A program made the translations under genes and the position numbers. Positions 39,169 through 49,600 of a stretch of 64,000 nucleotides of DNA are shown here, piece after piece. Every line of letters begins with the position of its first letter. Position 1 is the stretch's first letter. This DNA is from Marinomonas ostreistagni (GTDB lineage: Bacteria > Pseudomonadota > Gammaproteobacteria > Pseudomonadales > Marinomonadaceae), in the NCBI RefSeq assembly GCF_016461785.1, contig NZ_JAEMUH010000004.1, forward strand, positions 186,001-250,000. The letters run 5' to 3'. Below the pieces are notes generated by a model. The model had not been told where the DNA came from. It made no database searches and saw nothing but the letters and a program-made list of their open reading frames with translations.

Positions 39169-39951
39169 GTGCAAAACGGGCTTTTACTTATTGATGCCTT
39201 AAACTTGATAAGACGCTTACATGCAGCGCTTGAACATGAGCAAGATGAACAGCGGCGCATTGAGCGTACACAAAGTCTTTGTGTCGATGCTTTGGCTAAG
39301 CTTGTCGCTCAATTCACTCCTGCTTATATGGCGATTGTGTTTGATTCGCCCAGTAAAACATGGCGTCATGAGGTGTTCCCTGAATATAAGTTAGGGCGTC
39401 CTCCAATGGATGACTTATTACTTGAATCCATGCCAAAGTTTGCTGAAGTGTTTCGTTTTAATAGTTGGCCATGTCTTAGATTGACTGGATGGGAAGCCGA
39501 TGATCTTGTAGCGACGCTAGCGTATAAAGCGAGTTTACATGCTATTCCCTCAATGATCGTTTCGACCGATAAGGGATATACTCAATTACTGCAATACCCC
39601 AATATTCTGCAATACGACTATTTCGCAAAACAAGGCTATGATCCGCAATGGGTCGTACAAAAATATGGTGTTAAGCCAAAGTTGTTACCCGATTATTGGG
39701 CTCTGGTTGGAGATACAACTAATCATATTCCTGGAGTTAAAGGAGTTGGTCCTAAGTCTTCCGTTACGATTCTTGAAGGAAAAAGTGGCTTAGAAAATGT
39801 GTTTGATTCCTTATCAGAATACCCTGCAAAATTCCAAAAACTGCTAGAAGGGCAATTGGCTCATTGCCAATTTGCCCGCTCACTGGTGACACTCAAATGT
39901 GACGTAGACATCGGTATTCGGCTATCGCAATTAACCTTGCCTAGCCACTGA
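39169..39951 (+). CDS. xni: Flap endonuclease Xni (ExoIX)
   Basis: This 260-residue protein is related to the 5'-nuclease domain of DNA polymerase I. It matches E. coli Xni in LLIDALNLIRRLHA, YKLGRPPMDDLL, GWEADDLVATLA, IVSTDKGYTQLL, LLPDYWALVGDT and IPGVKGVGPKS. The start is GTG with GGAAGG upstream. The acidic metal-binding set appears partly kept (ADD, TDKG). Its 3' end overlaps the convergent gene. Confidence 0.92.
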   Translation: MQNGLLLIDALNLIRRLHAALEHEQDEQRRIERTQSLCVDALAKLVAQFTPAYMAIVFDSPSKTWRHEVFPEYKLGRPPMDDLLLESMPKFAEVFRFNSWPCLRLTGWEADDLVATLAYKASLHAIPSMIVSTDKGYTQLLQYPNILQYDYFAKQGYDPQWVVQKYGVKPKLLPDYWALVGDTTNHIPGVKGVGPKSSVTILEGKSGLENVFDSLSEYPAKFQKLLEGQLAHCQFARSLVTLKCDVDIGIRLSQLTLPSH

Positions 39952-40762
39952 CCTTCGAGCTAATGGTTTTATAACCTTTCAATATACAGTCATATAGCTG
40001 ATCAATCACTTGAGTTGATTCTTTAAAGAGAAAGTCTGGATCCTGCTCTTTCAAACTCGAGGTTTCAGCCCCATTACGGATGATGTGTAAGAAGTCTTTT
40101 AATTGAGAGAGACTGGAGGCAGGGAAGTGTTGCTGTAGCGAAGCGAGCCTGTCTTCAATTCGCGTTAATGTATACATTAATTGAAGCTTTTTATCGGCAC
40201 TAATTTCATGCCTACTAGCGACTTGTATTGATAACCCCCTCACTTGTGCCAAAGACTCAGTCAGCTCTGGTACTGTTTTGACCATCTGGTTGGCTAGTTC
40301 TCTGACATCTGGGTCAGCATTGGTCGTTAGATTGTATTTGTCAGCAATTTCTAAAAGGCCTTCTAACGCTCGGCTGATAATGCTTGAGTGACTTCTAAAG
40401 CTTTCTTCTGCACTTGAAAAGTGTTGACTCATCGTTTGTTGCCAACGAGCTTTAAGGGACTTTATACCCACTTGAAATGGATTGTTGCTTGTAGCTTGGA
40501 ACTGCTCAAGGGCTATAAAACGGTGGCTTAAGTCTACCTCAATCAATTGAATCTTTTGTTTAAACTCTTGGTTCCCGTTGAGTAGCCCTGAATGGAGTGC
40601 TCGGTGTTGTTGTATGAGCTTTATTATCTCAAGAAGTTGACGCAAAGCGTCTAACCCTTTTACCGTCATCGCGCGACTTTTTTTATCGCTAAGGTAATAG
40701 CGTAAGGTTGCCAACCCAGACAATAAAACACATAAAGCAATGGCGCTAATAACAATGATCAT
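39941..40762 (-). CDS. Membrane-anchored NIT-like helical protein, chemoreceptor partner
   Basis: This 273-residue protein has a single N-terminal membrane helix (about 1-20) and then only helices. The segment KLIQQHRALHSGLLNGN at about 49-65 resembles the nitrate/nitrite-sensing (NIT) domain start. No output domain is present. The strong ribosome site AGGAGGT lies in the end of the upstream chemoreceptor gene, from which it is separated by one base, so the two are co-made. I infer a sensory subunit for that receptor, which itself lacks a large periplasmic domain. The NIT assignment is tentative. Confidence 0.6.
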   Translation of the reverse strand: MIIVISAIALCVLLSGLATLRYYLSDKKSRAMTVKGLDALRQLLEIIKLIQQHRALHSGLLNGNQEFKQKIQLIEVDLSHRFIALEQFQATSNNPFQVGIKSLKARWQQTMSQHFSSAEESFRSHSSIISRALEGLLEIADKYNLTTNADPDVRELANQMVKTVPELTESLAQVRGLSIQVASRHEISADKKLQLMYTLTRIEDRLASLQQHFPASSLSQLKDFLHIIRNGAETSSLKEQDPDFLFKESTQVIDQLYDCILKGYKTISSKVSG

Positions 40763-40763
40763 G

Positions 40764-41900
40764 TTACACCTCCTGTGGCGCTAAGCGCGTTGATAACCAC
40801 TCTAAATAACGCACCATATCTTTGGTGCTTTGGCTGTTTTGTGTTTGTTTTTCGCTTACCTGAGCGATATCTTGTAAACGACGGCATAAATCGTCGTTCG
40901 CGGACTGGAAATCATGGATAGTAGATTGAGAAGAGTGCATGTCTGTCTGAGTTTGTTCTGCTGCTTCTTTTATGTCAACGAGCAGAGTTTGGAACTGTAT
41001 TAAAGAGCTGCTTGCTTGTTCTGCCTGATTGATCAATTCGTTGCTGTTACGATGAGACACCGTGACTTGCTCCGTCATTGAGTGGACCAAACGAGCAATA
41101 TCGCTGGTGACCGTTTCAGTGTTGGCGGCTAAAGTGCGGACCTCATTCGCTACCACAGCAAAGCCTCTACCTGCCTCACCAGCACGGGCAGATTCAATCG
41201 CAGCATTGAGTGAGAGTAAATTAATCTGCTCGGTTATATCGCCAATGCGAGTAACGAATTCAGAAATATTTTGTGCCGCTTCGCTTAGTGACTCAATTTG
41301 GTTTTGATTAAGAGAAACGGTTTGATTCATTGAAGAAATCTTTTGTTCAAGGTCCGACAGTGCGATGCTGCCTTTCTGAGAGCGAGCAAGTGTTTGAGAG
41401 GACATTTGAGCCGTAGTATCTAAATGGTTTGATATTTCGCCAATCGTAACGCTCATTTCTTCGCTGGTTGTCGCCAGTTCATCTAAAGCCATGGACTCTT
41501 TCTGCGCACCTTCTGCCACTTCATTCGACGACTTAAGTAGTTCCTTTGCTGTAAAACTGGCTTCTGTGGCACAGCTTTTAAGTAATTCATCCTTGCTATC
41601 CAATGCTCGTTTTAGGGTATTTATACAGTCTGCAATAGCGTTGAATTCCGTATCACTTCGAGAGAGAAGGATGTTTTGAGCTTCTTTTATAGGCTCAATA
41701 ACAAGCTGGAGACGTTTTCGTGTAAGACTTATCTGAGCCATGCTCAGATACACGATTAAGGAAACCCCAATGGGGGTAAGCCATTGAGAGAGTGGTCCGT
41801 AGTTTAAAATGAGTGTTAAGCCCCCAATACTGAAAAAAACGATCATTTTTCCATAATATGAAAGACTTGAGATTAAAAGAGCCCCCGGTGCGAATATCAT
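40764..41900 (-). CDS. Methyl-accepting chemotaxis protein, short sensor
   Basis: I use ATG 41900, with AAGGA eight or so bases upstream, giving 378 residues. A longer frame to 41981 has no ribosome site. Two close N-terminal membrane helices (about 16-50) leave almost no periplasmic loop. Then comes the signalling hairpin with [34 protein letters not shown]. No C-terminal methylation-enzyme pentapeptide is seen. It is paired with the downstream NIT-like protein. Confidence 0.9.
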   Translation of the reverse strand: MIFAPGALLISSLSYYGKMIVFFSIGGLTLILNYGPLSQWLTPIGVSLIVYLSMAQISLTRKRLQLVIEPIKEAQNILLSRSDTEFNAIADCINTLKRALDSKDELLKSCATEASFTAKELLKSSNEVAEGAQKESMALDELATTSEEMSVTIGEISNHLDTTAQMSSQTLARSQKGSIALSDLEQKISSMNQTVSLNQNQIESLSEAAQNISEFVTRIGDITEQINLLSLNAAIESARAGEAGRGFAVVANEVRTLAANTETVTSDIARLVHSMTEQVTVSHRNSNELINQAEQASSSLIQFQTLLVDIKEAAEQTQTDMHSSQSTIHDFQSANDDLCRRLQDIAQVSEKQTQNSQSTKDMVRYLEWLSTRLAPQEV

Positions 41901-42268
41901 CCTGTTTTTCCTTCTACTATGATGGCAAATTTTGTTATTAGATTTTTCTAATAAATTGCAACATTTAGGCCATAAATGCATGTGATGACAAGGGGCTGGA
42001 CTTTATGCATGAAGCAAGAAATTATACAGAAATATCAATGAGTAATATTTAATTGAATGATTGATATAAAATACAAGACCTTGTTTGAATTCTGTCGTAT
42101 CGAGAATGTGTTTTAAAAAAGAGCAACAGAGTGATACATCTTGGTGCAAATAAAAATATTCTCATTGATTGCAAGCTAGCACGGAAAAGATTCACGAATA
42201 GACCTTACCGATAATGCTTAACAGGCATATAATATGTCGCAATATTCACCCGATTAATGAGATAGGAT
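41901..42268. other. Divergent intergenic region between chemoreceptor and gltX
   Basis: This AT-rich 368-bp stretch has no supportable gene. It holds a gltX promoter at 42205-42233. I found no match to a flagellar sigma-28 promoter for the chemoreceptor side. Confidence 0.6.
42205..42233 (+). promoter_or_regulatory. gltX promoter
   Basis: TTACCG (42205-42210) and TATAAT (42228-42233) are separated by 17 bases. The -10 box is consensus, and the gene starts 35 bases downstream. Confidence 0.75.
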
Positions 42269-43750
42269 ATGTCTGAGGTAAGAACTCGTATTGCGCCGTC
42301 TCCAACTGGCGACCCTCACGTTGGTACTGCATACATCGCACTGTTTAACATGGCTTTTGCTAAGAAAATGGGCGGTGAATTCATTCTACGTATCGAAGAT
42401 ACTGACCAAACACGCAGTACCCCTGAATCGGAGAAGATGATCCTTGATGCACTGCGTTGGTTAGGTCTCGAATGGGCTGAAGGTCCAGACGTAGGTGGCC
42501 CACATGGCCCTTACCGTCAGAGCGAACGTGGCGATATTTATAAAGATTATGCTCTTGAGCTAGTTGAAAAAGGCCACGCTTTCTATGCGTTTGAAACGCC
42601 AGAAGAGCTAGACCAAATGCGTGCTGAGCAGAAAGAACAAGGCTTACCACAGAAATATGACGGCCGTGCTCTAAACCTTACAGCGGAAGAAGTTCAAGCA
42701 AAACTTGACGCTGGCGTACCATACGTTATCCGTATGAAAGTGCCAGAAGAAGGTACTTGTGTGGTTCAAGATATGCTGCGTGGCACGATCGAGATCGATT
42801 GGGCTCAGATTGACCAGCAAGTGCTTCTAAAAGCAGATGGTCTGCCTACTTATCACCTAGCAAACGTTGTTGATGATCATCTAATGAAAATCACCCACGT
42901 GATTCGTGGTGAAGAGTGGATCAACTCTGCGCCTAAGCATATTTTGCTGTACCAATACTTTGGTTGGGATATGCCAACATTGTGCCACATGCCATTGTTG
43001 CGTAACCCGGACAAGTCTAAGCTGTCTAAGCGTAAGAACCCAACATCGATTTTGTACTACCAGCGCATGGGCTTCTTGCCTGAAGCGGTCATCAACTACT
43101 TAGGTCGTATGGGTTGGTCAATGCCTGATGAGCGTGAAAAGTTCGCCTTGTCTGAAATGATCGAAAACTTTGATATCCAGCGTGTTTCATTGGGTGGCCC
43201 AGTATTTGATGTTGAGAAGCTTAAATGGCTGAACGGCGTTTGGATTCGTGAAGATCTATCGGTTGCAGATTTTGCTCAGAAGTTTGCTGAGTGGGGTTTG
43301 AACAGTGAATACGTGAACGCTATTTTGCCATTAATCATTCCACGAATCGATACATTCTCTGATGTAGCAGATGTCGCTGGCTTCTTCTTCAAAGGTCAAT
43401 TGGATGTAACAGCAGAGTCGTTTGCTGACATCAAGATGGAAGAAGAAACACTGCGCAAAGCATTGCAGTTTGCTCTGTGGAAGCTTGAAGCGCTGCGTTC
43501 TTGGGAGAAAGATAAGATCTTTGCTGAAATGAAGTCACTTGCGCAAGCGATGGATGTGAAGCCAAAAGATTTCTTCGCGCCATTATTTGTCGCAGTAGCG
43601 GGTACAACAGCGTCTGTATCAGTGTTTGACTCCATGACTATTCTCGGTCCTGATATGACTCGTGCTCGCCTACGTCATGCTGTGAACGCAGTAGGCGGTC
43701 CATCTAAGAAAGAAACCAAGCGCTGGGAAAAAGAGTTCGCTGAACTGTAA
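42269..43750 (+). CDS. gltX: Glutamyl-tRNA synthetase
   Basis: This 493-residue class I synthetase charges tRNA-Glu. The HIGH-type motif is HVGT in [17 protein letters not shown], the KMSKS-type motif is KLSKRKNP, and [20 protein letters not shown] is conserved. It has the full-length anticodon-binding C-terminus. A strong terminator follows. Confidence 0.98.
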   Translation: MSEVRTRIAPSPTGDPHVGTAYIALFNMAFAKKMGGEFILRIEDTDQTRSTPESEKMILDALRWLGLEWAEGPDVGGPHGPYRQSERGDIYKDYALELVEKGHAFYAFETPEELDQMRAEQKEQGLPQKYDGRALNLTAEEVQAKLDAGVPYVIRMKVPEEGTCVVQDMLRGTIEIDWAQIDQQVLLKADGLPTYHLANVVDDHLMKITHVIRGEEWINSAPKHILLYQYFGWDMPTLCHMPLLRNPDKSKLSKRKNPTSILYYQRMGFLPEAVINYLGRMGWSMPDEREKFALSEMIENFDIQRVSLGGPVFDVEKLKWLNGVWIREDLSVADFAQKFAEWGLNSEYVNAILPLIIPRIDTFSDVADVAGFFFKGQLDVTAESFADIKMEEETLRKALQFALWKLEALRSWEKDKIFAEMKSLAQAMDVKPKDFFAPLFVAVAGTTASVSVFDSMTILGPDMTRARLRHAVNAVGGPSKKETKRWEKEFAEL

Positions 43751-43773
43751 TCCGCTTAGCTTTATCTTCTAAT

Positions 43774-43803
43774 AAAAAACCGGCCATATGGGCCGGTTTT
43801 TTT
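43774..43803. terminator. Bidirectional terminator after gltX
   Basis: AAAACCGGCC and GGCCGGTTTT form a 10-bp stem around a five-base loop, with T-runs on both strands. It ends gltX and the convergent chemoreceptor gene. Confidence 0.93.
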
Positions 43804-43816
43804 ACGCTGTGTTTTA

Positions 43817-45712
43817 TTACTTGGTTGTGAAAACGCTGGTTTTCTTCTCAAGTGCAGATACTTGGTCATGAATATGACGGGTATTACCTTCAATACTACC
43901 AATATCTGAGCTATCACGTTGTAATTGCTGCGCAATACGGTCCATCTCTTCACTCATGTGAACAGCTGTTTTGGCAACTTCTTGAATAGAGTGTGCCATG
44001 TTCGCAGAAGACAAAGAACTGGTTTGTGCATTTTGCTCAATTTCGCGAATTGCTAATTCTGCTTTTTCACTGAATTCCTCAATGGAACGAAGGTTTTCCT
44101 GTCCACTTGTCATAGTCGTGATCGCCGTTTGCGTAGATGTTTGAATCGTGCCAACGATATCAGTGATCTTCGCAGTTGCGTCCACAGTTTTTTCAGCCAG
44201 TGAACGTACTTCATCTGCTACAACCGAAAACCCGCGTCCTGCTTCACCTGCACGCGCGGCTTCTATTGCTGCGTTTAAAGCCAAAAGGTTCGTTTGATTG
44301 GCCAAATCGTTAATCATGGCGATGACGTTGTCGATGTCTTTTGATAATTGTCCAAGCTCGTTCAATTGGCGTCCAGTTTGGTTTACGACCTCAATGGTTT
44401 GGCCTAGGTTTGAAAGGGCTCCTTTGATGGTTTCAGCACCTAATTTTGCAGACTCATAAGTGTCTTTAGACTGCTGACTCAACTCATCAGTCGTATGGGA
44501 AATGCTGCTAATTGTTGTGGAAATCTCTTCTGTCGCTGCTGCAAGTGAGTTGGTCTGCTCACTGACTGATCGGTTGCTTTCAGCAATATTTCCGACGGCA
44601 CTGTTGAGTTGACTCACCATGTTACTGACGTCGCCAGTTGTGTGAACAACATCCCCAATTACGGAACTAAGGCCAGTTGTCATTTCATTGACTGAACCAC
44701 AAAGAGAGTCGAACTCATCATTTCGTTTGTGATTAATCGCAAGTCTAGCCGTCAAATCACCGCTCTTAACTTTACCAAGGTCACGTATGATTTGGCTTAA
44801 TGTTTTATTCACGCTGCGGCCAATTCCCATCATCATCATGCCGGCAATGACAGCAACAATCACACTTACCACAATAACGCTGATGCTTGCTTGTTGAGAT
44901 TGAGAGGCTGCTTGTACTCGAGCATTAACCACTGCTTTCTTCAGCAAGTCTTGTGCTTCATTGGTAGCGTTGTTGTATTGAGTTCGTAACTCATCGAATG
45001 TAGTTTGCAGTGAATATAAGTTTGAAATGAGGATGCCGTACTCTTGAACCTTATCGTAGTAAGCTTTAACGACATCTCCAAAGCGATCTTCTAAGCCAAA
45101 GTTCACCACTCTCTGGTAGAAGTTATTGTAGCGTTCTTCAAATTGAGCTTTATTTTCTTCAGTCGGCTCAAACATGAAGTTCTTTTCAGCTTCACGTACT
45201 GGTAAGAACTCCTGTTTTACCAAGCTTAAGAATGAAACTTTTTCAATTACATCTTCACCCAGTACATTAATGTCACCTTTCATACCAGAATTGGCCGTGA
45301 AGCCAAGTGTCTGATTGAGCTTTACAAGCTCAGCGAGGGACACTGAATATTGTTTAAGCAGTTCACCGATATTGGTCAGAGCTGCGACGGTTTCTGTTTC
45401 ATTAACGGCTTGAGCATCTTGCTCAATGATTGCAGAGAACCTTGATTCGTTTGAGCTAAGTGTTTCGAGGAACGAAGGGTAGGTTTGATCATCAAGTCTG
45501 TCTAACTGTTGATAAAGCTCCATATTGGCAATAACCAAAGAAGAAAGGTCATTTTGAACTTTGGTCATCACTTCAAATCGTTCAGATGCCGCGGTTTGGG
45601 CACTCATTCCGTTCAGTGCCACAAATGTGACCACTACGAAGCCCAACAAGCCACAGGCAAGTAATATCGATAATTTGGCTCTAAAACTTAAATTTGCCAG
45701 CATTGTGTCCAC
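43817..45712 (-). CDS. Methyl-accepting chemotaxis protein
   Basis: This 631-residue classical chemoreceptor has TM1 at about 10-32, a helical periplasmic domain of about 240 residues, TM2 at about 272-296 ([19 protein letters not shown]), HAMP, and the signalling tip [19 protein letters not shown] with [13 protein letters not shown]. The ligand is unknown. No C-terminal pentapeptide tether is seen. Confidence 0.95.
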   Translation of the reverse strand: MDTMLANLSFRAKLSILLACGLLGFVVVTFVALNGMSAQTAASERFEVMTKVQNDLSSLVIANMELYQQLDRLDDQTYPSFLETLSSNESRFSAIIEQDAQAVNETETVAALTNIGELLKQYSVSLAELVKLNQTLGFTANSGMKGDINVLGEDVIEKVSFLSLVKQEFLPVREAEKNFMFEPTEENKAQFEERYNNFYQRVVNFGLEDRFGDVVKAYYDKVQEYGILISNLYSLQTTFDELRTQYNNATNEAQDLLKKAVVNARVQAASQSQQASISVIVVSVIVAVIAGMMMMGIGRSVNKTLSQIIRDLGKVKSGDLTARLAINHKRNDEFDSLCGSVNEMTTGLSSVIGDVVHTTGDVSNMVSQLNSAVGNIAESNRSVSEQTNSLAAATEEISTTISSISHTTDELSQQSKDTYESAKLGAETIKGALSNLGQTIEVVNQTGRQLNELGQLSKDIDNVIAMINDLANQTNLLALNAAIEAARAGEAGRGFSVVADEVRSLAEKTVDATAKITDIVGTIQTSTQTAITTMTSGQENLRSIEEFSEKAELAIREIEQNAQTSSLSSANMAHSIQEVAKTAVHMSEEMDRIAQQLQRDSSDIGSIEGNTRHIHDQVSALEKKTSVFTTK

Positions 45713-45858
45713 CTAAGGTTGCATTGTATTTATAATTGTTCTTAATACTTTAGTATCATTTTCGTAATTAGAGTATTTAACCTTATGTGGCTTTTGTAAA
45801 TAGAAAAAAAGCAGGTTTATGTGATGTTTTTATATGCTTTGTATATAAATAATACAAT

Positions 45859-46173
45859 TTAAAGCGGGTGAGGGTCGAAATACGTACTCATTTGTTGCAT
45901 GCCTAGCATTTCTATTTTGCCTTGGTAGCGGCCTTCTCCAGTCGAGGTAAAGTAGAAGTTATAGTGTCTGATAACTTTAAATTGTCCATGTGTGTAAGTA
46001 GGTCGCCAGTAGATGCCATGAATTGCGCCGTCGAGTAGCTGTAAGTCCAGTTTCTTGCATTGAGCTCTTACGCATCTGAGGGTGTGTTCTCGGACCTTTA
46101 AATGAAGCCAAACGAAGTAGGCGACCGCAAGTGAAATGAAGATCAAGAAAATATCAAAAAGAGAAATGTTCAT
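45859..46173 (-). CDS. DUF3301 protein
   Basis: This 104-residue protein has one N-terminal membrane helix (about 7-25) and then a compact soluble domain with DGAIHGIYWRP and RHYNFYFTSTGEGRYQG, typical of the DUF3301 family. The function is unknown. It is a single gene between two intergenic regions. Confidence 0.8.
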   Translation of the reverse strand: MNISLFDIFLIFISLAVAYFVWLHLKVREHTLRCVRAQCKKLDLQLLDGAIHGIYWRPTYTHGQFKVIRHYNFYFTSTGEGRYQGKIEMLGMQQMSTYFDPHPL

Positions 46174-46226
46174 TCAGCAATAATCGTGATGTATTTATTG
46201 CAAGATTACAAAAATGAGAGAAAAAA

Positions 46227-46275
46227 GAAAACACGCTTCCCCAAAAGCAGGAGAGAGAAAGGGGAAGCGCGTTTT
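46227..46275. terminator. Terminator downstream of fldB
   Basis: CGCTTCCCC (46234-46242) pairs with GGGGAAGCG (46261-46269), continued after one mismatch by an A-run/T-run pair. The 18-base loop is long. On the minus strand it ends the AraC-fldB operon. The rest of 46174-46391 shows nothing else. Confidence 0.75.
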
Positions 46276-46391
46276 ATGCAGAAATTTAACCCTTGGTTAA
46301 TCACTATTTACACTGATTTGGTCATTCGGGGCAGCGAATGAGTGGAAGCCAAACGAGTCGTGCGTAAAATCGTGAGCCAGTCTATCTAACC

Positions 46392-46931
46392 TTAGGCGGC
46401 TGCCAGTGCCTGCTCTGCATAAAGTTGTATAACCCACTGTTCTACCCTTTGATCAGTTAGGTCAAATTGTTGGTCTTCATCGACAGCTAGGCCTACAAAT
46501 TCCGTTTTGTCAGCGTTCGCTCCACGAGAAGCCTCAAAGTCGTAGCCTTCAGTTGACCATTGGCCGATAAAGGTTGCGCCTGTATTCATGAGTTTTTCAT
46601 GTAACCATCCCATAGCGTCCACGAAATAGTCACCGTATCCGAATTGGTCACCTAGCCCATAAAGCGCAATCACTTTGCCGCTAAGGTCTAATTCAGATAA
46701 GGCATCACCAACTTCTTCCCAATCACTTTGGATGCCACCAAAGTCCCAAGTTGGGATACCAAGAATCAAAAAATCGTATTCTAATAGTGTGCTGATATCA
46801 GAGTCCTTGATGTCATGTAATTCAACAGCTTGATCCAGCTCAGCAAATTGTTGTTGAATTTTTTGGCCCACCATTTCGGTATTAGATGTGTCTGTACCGT
46901 AAAAAAGGCCAATCATATTTGTGTTGCTCAT
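46392..46931 (-). CDS. fldB: Flavodoxin FldB-like
   Basis: This 179-residue FMN electron carrier has the phosphate-binding loop FYGTDTSNTEMV, the motif DFLILGIPTWDFGGIQSDWE, and ALYGLGDQFGYGDYFVDAMG. It is closer to E. coli FldB than FldA by eye. Flavodoxins replace ferredoxin under iron shortage. It lies 13 bases after the AraC-type gene with TGAGGA as ribosome site, and shares its Fur-like control region. Confidence 0.92.
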   Translation of the reverse strand: MSNTNMIGLFYGTDTSNTEMVGQKIQQQFAELDQAVELHDIKDSDISTLLEYDFLILGIPTWDFGGIQSDWEEVGDALSELDLSGKVIALYGLGDQFGYGDYFVDAMGWLHEKLMNTGATFIGQWSTEGYDFEASRGANADKTEFVGLAVDEDQQFDLTDQRVEQWVIQLYAEQALAAA

Positions 46932-46944
46932 ATTTTCCTCAAAA

Positions 46945-47820
46945 TTACTGCATGCTGCCTAGTTGGTGGCTCATGACACCAAACCTTTTAAGGCAGGCTT
47001 TTTCGATATCTTGTTTTGTCCAGCCAGTGTCAGCAGTGAGTCGATTTGCTAACGACAATCCTGAACTAGGTTGTGCCATGGCTTTACGGAAAGCGACTTC
47101 AATTTGATACTCGCCAACTGTCATACCAGTGATTGCATTGAAACCGATTTCTAAAGCGGTTTGAGTTAAGCCGATAGATTTGGCCATTTCTTCGCTTGAT
47201 GAATAATGGTTTGCTTCAATCTGATTTTGCGCTGTAAACAGTTTCTTTTGGCAATCATCACATTGGTTAATGTGGTGTTGGATCTGTATGTGCTCGACCG
47301 TTTGTAGCACAACATCATACAGCTTGCCGACTAGCACCAGTTGCTTACCTTGGCGGTGAATCAACTGATTAAAATCATTGATCAGAGCTTGAGTCAGAGT
47401 CAGGTTAAGTGGAGCGCCTGTTTTATTACTGACATGGCGCTGAAAAAAGTTCTGAACGTGCTCAACTTTTTCACCCGTTATCGCTGCTAGCTGATCCCAG
47501 CTGATATAAATTTGAGTCCAGCTGAAACAAGTCTTGCGGGTAACTTCCCAATCAACCAATGCATCTTCGTAGACAGGTAAAATCTGTACTGGCGATGCTT
47601 CTTGCAATTTGTGGTGAGTCGTTGCTGTGTCAAAGGTGATGTAAACACCTGCCTTCACTTGCTCTTGAATCACAACAGGTTGTAGAACGTGTAATTGTTG
47701 TTGGATGAAGTGCAGATCCTGCAGAGGCTTTAAAAGTTTCTGCTGGCCAGCAAGGTAAGAAGCGTAGATTGCATTAACGCAACCTGTCTCTTCAAATAAG
47801 TCTTTGGCCTGTAAGATCAT
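46945..47820 (-). CDS. AraC-type transcriptional regulator linked to fldB
   Basis: This 291-residue protein has a C-terminal AraC-type HTH region: AKSIGLTQTALEIGFNAITG is one helix-turn-helix, while LTADTGWTKQDIEKACLKRFG looks like a degenerate second one. The N-terminal part is unlike sugar-binding AraC domains and contains a CDDC pair (HINQCDDCQKKL), possibly metal or redox responsive. The layout recalls PchR/YbtA-type iron regulators. A Fur-like box lies just upstream, and fldB follows in the same operon. The target genes are unknown. Confidence 0.7.
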   Translation of the reverse strand: MILQAKDLFEETGCVNAIYASYLAGQQKLLKPLQDLHFIQQQLHVLQPVVIQEQVKAGVYITFDTATTHHKLQEASPVQILPVYEDALVDWEVTRKTCFSWTQIYISWDQLAAITGEKVEHVQNFFQRHVSNKTGAPLNLTLTQALINDFNQLIHRQGKQLVLVGKLYDVVLQTVEHIQIQHHINQCDDCQKKLFTAQNQIEANHYSSSEEMAKSIGLTQTALEIGFNAITGMTVGEYQIEVAFRKAMAQPSSGLSLANRLTADTGWTKQDIEKACLKRFGVMSHQLGSMQ

Positions 47821-47840
47821 GAGTAATCACCCGTTCATCG

Positions 47841-47855
47841 TGAGAATGATTACTA
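47841..47855 (-). promoter_or_regulatory. Fur-like box
   Basis: The minus-strand sequence TAGTAATCATTCTCA matches the 7-1-7 Fur consensus TGATAATCATTATCA at 12 of 15 positions. It lies 20 bases upstream of the AraC-type gene. A weaker second match (10 of 15, TGAGAAGCACTTGCA on the minus strand) lies near 47880-47894. This suggests iron repression of the regulator and fldB. Confidence 0.65.
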
Positions 47856-47910
47856 TTTAAATGCCAATTGCAATTAAATGCAAGTGCTTCTCATTTAAAA
47901 AATGAAAAAT

Positions 47911-48861
47911 TTACATTAAATTGAAGGCTTTTAACAATGTAACCCCAAGGCTGGTAGTTAATAGCGAAAATATAGTGGTTAGGACAATAATGTTTGCGGC
48001 TAGAACTGCATTGCCGTTCATTGCTCGCGCCATGATGTATCCTGCTGATGCGGATGGGGAAGAAGACAATAGAAATAAGATGCCCAGTTCGATGCCTCTA
48101 AACCCCCATATATAGCCACCTAGTGTCATCAGAAAAGGCATGAAAGCAAGTTTACCAACCGTAGCAATCATTGCTGGAGTGATATCGTTTTTTAAGGCGT
48201 TAAAGCGTAAGGATGCTCCCGCACATAATAAGGCAAGTGGTAATGTCATTCTGGCAAAGTAATTGCCGGCTTGTGTGACGACATCAGGCAGGGTTAGGTT
48301 CACTTGGGTAGCAGCATAGGAAACAACAATTGCTATGATCAGTGGGTTTTTGGCAATTGCTTTTAAAGAATCCGCCACACTCTTTTGTGCGTTCATTGAG
48401 CGATTAATCGTTATGACGGCTAAAACATTGTAGAGCACCATAACGCCACCAATATAGATTGAGGCAACGGCGAGAGCATCATCGCCATAGGCGTTGAGAC
48501 AATAAGCCAGCCCAATGATCGCCATATTTGAACGAAAAGCACCTTGTACAACAATGCCACGGTCACTCTTTTGTGGCACGGTTTTACTGACTATCCACTC
48601 GAGTATGAGATACCCGATGACAGTGGCAATAAGAGCGTAAATAAGAAGGGGGAGGTGTGCCCCTGGGTCTTTACTGTTTTGTGTAATGCTAATAAAAATT
48701 AAGGCAGGCATGGTAACGTTGAATACGAGCTTTGACGCTACTTCAACGAAGTTGTCGTTGATCATACCAATGCGTTCCAGTATGACCCCAACAATCAGTA
48801 CCAAAAATATGGGGGCAGTAATGGAAATAGAAAATTCCACCACTGCTAAGAAATCGTCCAT
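47911..48861 (-). CDS. AEC family transporter
   Basis: This 316-residue membrane protein has about ten helices and the auxin-efflux-carrier fold. Segments include FNVTMPALIFISIT at about 48-61, QGAFRSNMAIIGLAY at about 105-119, and LPLALLCAGASL at about 206-217. Bacterial members export or import organic acids such as malate or malonate. No neighbour defines the substrate. It lies 45 bases after baeR on the same strand. Confidence 0.88.
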   Translation of the reverse strand: MDDFLAVVEFSISITAPIFLVLIVGVILERIGMINDNFVEVASKLVFNVTMPALIFISITQNSKDPGAHLPLLIYALIATVIGYLILEWIVSKTVPQKSDRGIVVQGAFRSNMAIIGLAYCLNAYGDDALAVASIYIGGVMVLYNVLAVITINRSMNAQKSVADSLKAIAKNPLIIAIVVSYAATQVNLTLPDVVTQAGNYFARMTLPLALLCAGASLRFNALKNDITPAMIATVGKLAFMPFLMTLGGYIWGFRGIELGILFLLSSSPSASAGYIMARAMNGNAVLAANIIVLTTIFSLLTTSLGVTLLKAFNLM

Positions 48862-48906
48862 GTCACCTGCCTAATTTTTAAAGAGTGTACTGAGTTGTCG
48901 CGTTAT

Positions 48907-49584
48907 TTAGTCGTTGTTTTCGAAACGGTAGCCAGCACCGTAAACAGAATGAATAACGTTAAGCTCAGGTGCCACAGCTGCGATTTTCTTACGTAGTTTT
49001 TTGATGTGGCTATCAATCGTTCGGTCACTTACGACACGGCTATCTGTGTAGATACTCTTCATGATCAAGTCACGGCCAAATACACGACCTGGCTCTTTGA
49101 TCAAAAGTTGTAGTAGTTGGAATTCAACTGTGGTTAGGTCGATTAGCTCGCCTTTGTATGTTGCACGTAGGCGGTCTGCATCTAAATCGAAGCCGTCAGT
49201 TTTTGGTGCCTCTGTTTGGTCAAGCTCAACACGACGCAGGTTCGCTTTAACGCGAGCAACGATTTCGCGAGGGCTAAATGGCTTACAAACGTAGTCGTCA
49301 GCGCCCATTTCCAGACCAATTAGGCGGTCGATCTCTTCTGCTTTCGCTGTTACCATGATGATTGGCATGCCGCTAAATTGACGCACTTGTTTACATACTT
49401 CAACACCATCAAGGCCAGGAAGCATAAGGTCAAGTAGCATCAGGTCAGCTTGATTGTTTTTTAAATAGTCAATTACTTGGTCACCACGATCAATATGGTG
49501 ATGTTCATATCCCGCTTGTTCTAGGTAGGCAGCCATTAACTCGGCCAATTTCGGTTCGTCTTCTACAATCAGTACTTTACTCAT
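48907..49584 (-). CDS. baeR: Response regulator BaeR-like
   Basis: This OmpR-family regulator has a receiver domain with the phosphorylated Asp in LMLLDLMLPGLDGVEV and Lys in DDYVCKPFSP, then a winged helix with VVSDRTIDSHIKKLRKKI. By eye it follows E. coli BaeR closely. I use ATG 49584 (MSKVLIVEDEP, 225 residues, GGA upstream); an ATG at 49599 would add five residues. It follows baeS and controls envelope stress or efflux in relatives. Confidence 0.9.
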   Translation of the reverse strand: MSKVLIVEDEPKLAELMAAYLEQAGYEHHHIDRGDQVIDYLKNNQADLMLLDLMLPGLDGVEVCKQVRQFSGMPIIMVTAKAEEIDRLIGLEMGADDYVCKPFSPREIVARVKANLRRVELDQTEAPKTDGFDLDADRLRATYKGELIDLTTVEFQLLQLLIKEPGRVFGRDLIMKSIYTDSRVVSDRTIDSHIKKLRKKIAAVAPELNVIHSVYGAGYRFENND

Positions 49585-49600
49585 AGTTATCGATTCCATA

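Noticed and set aside
41901..41981. N-terminal extension of the short chemoreceptor
   Set aside because: The 27 extra residues are polar and unlike the family, and the ATG at 41900 has a good ribosome site.
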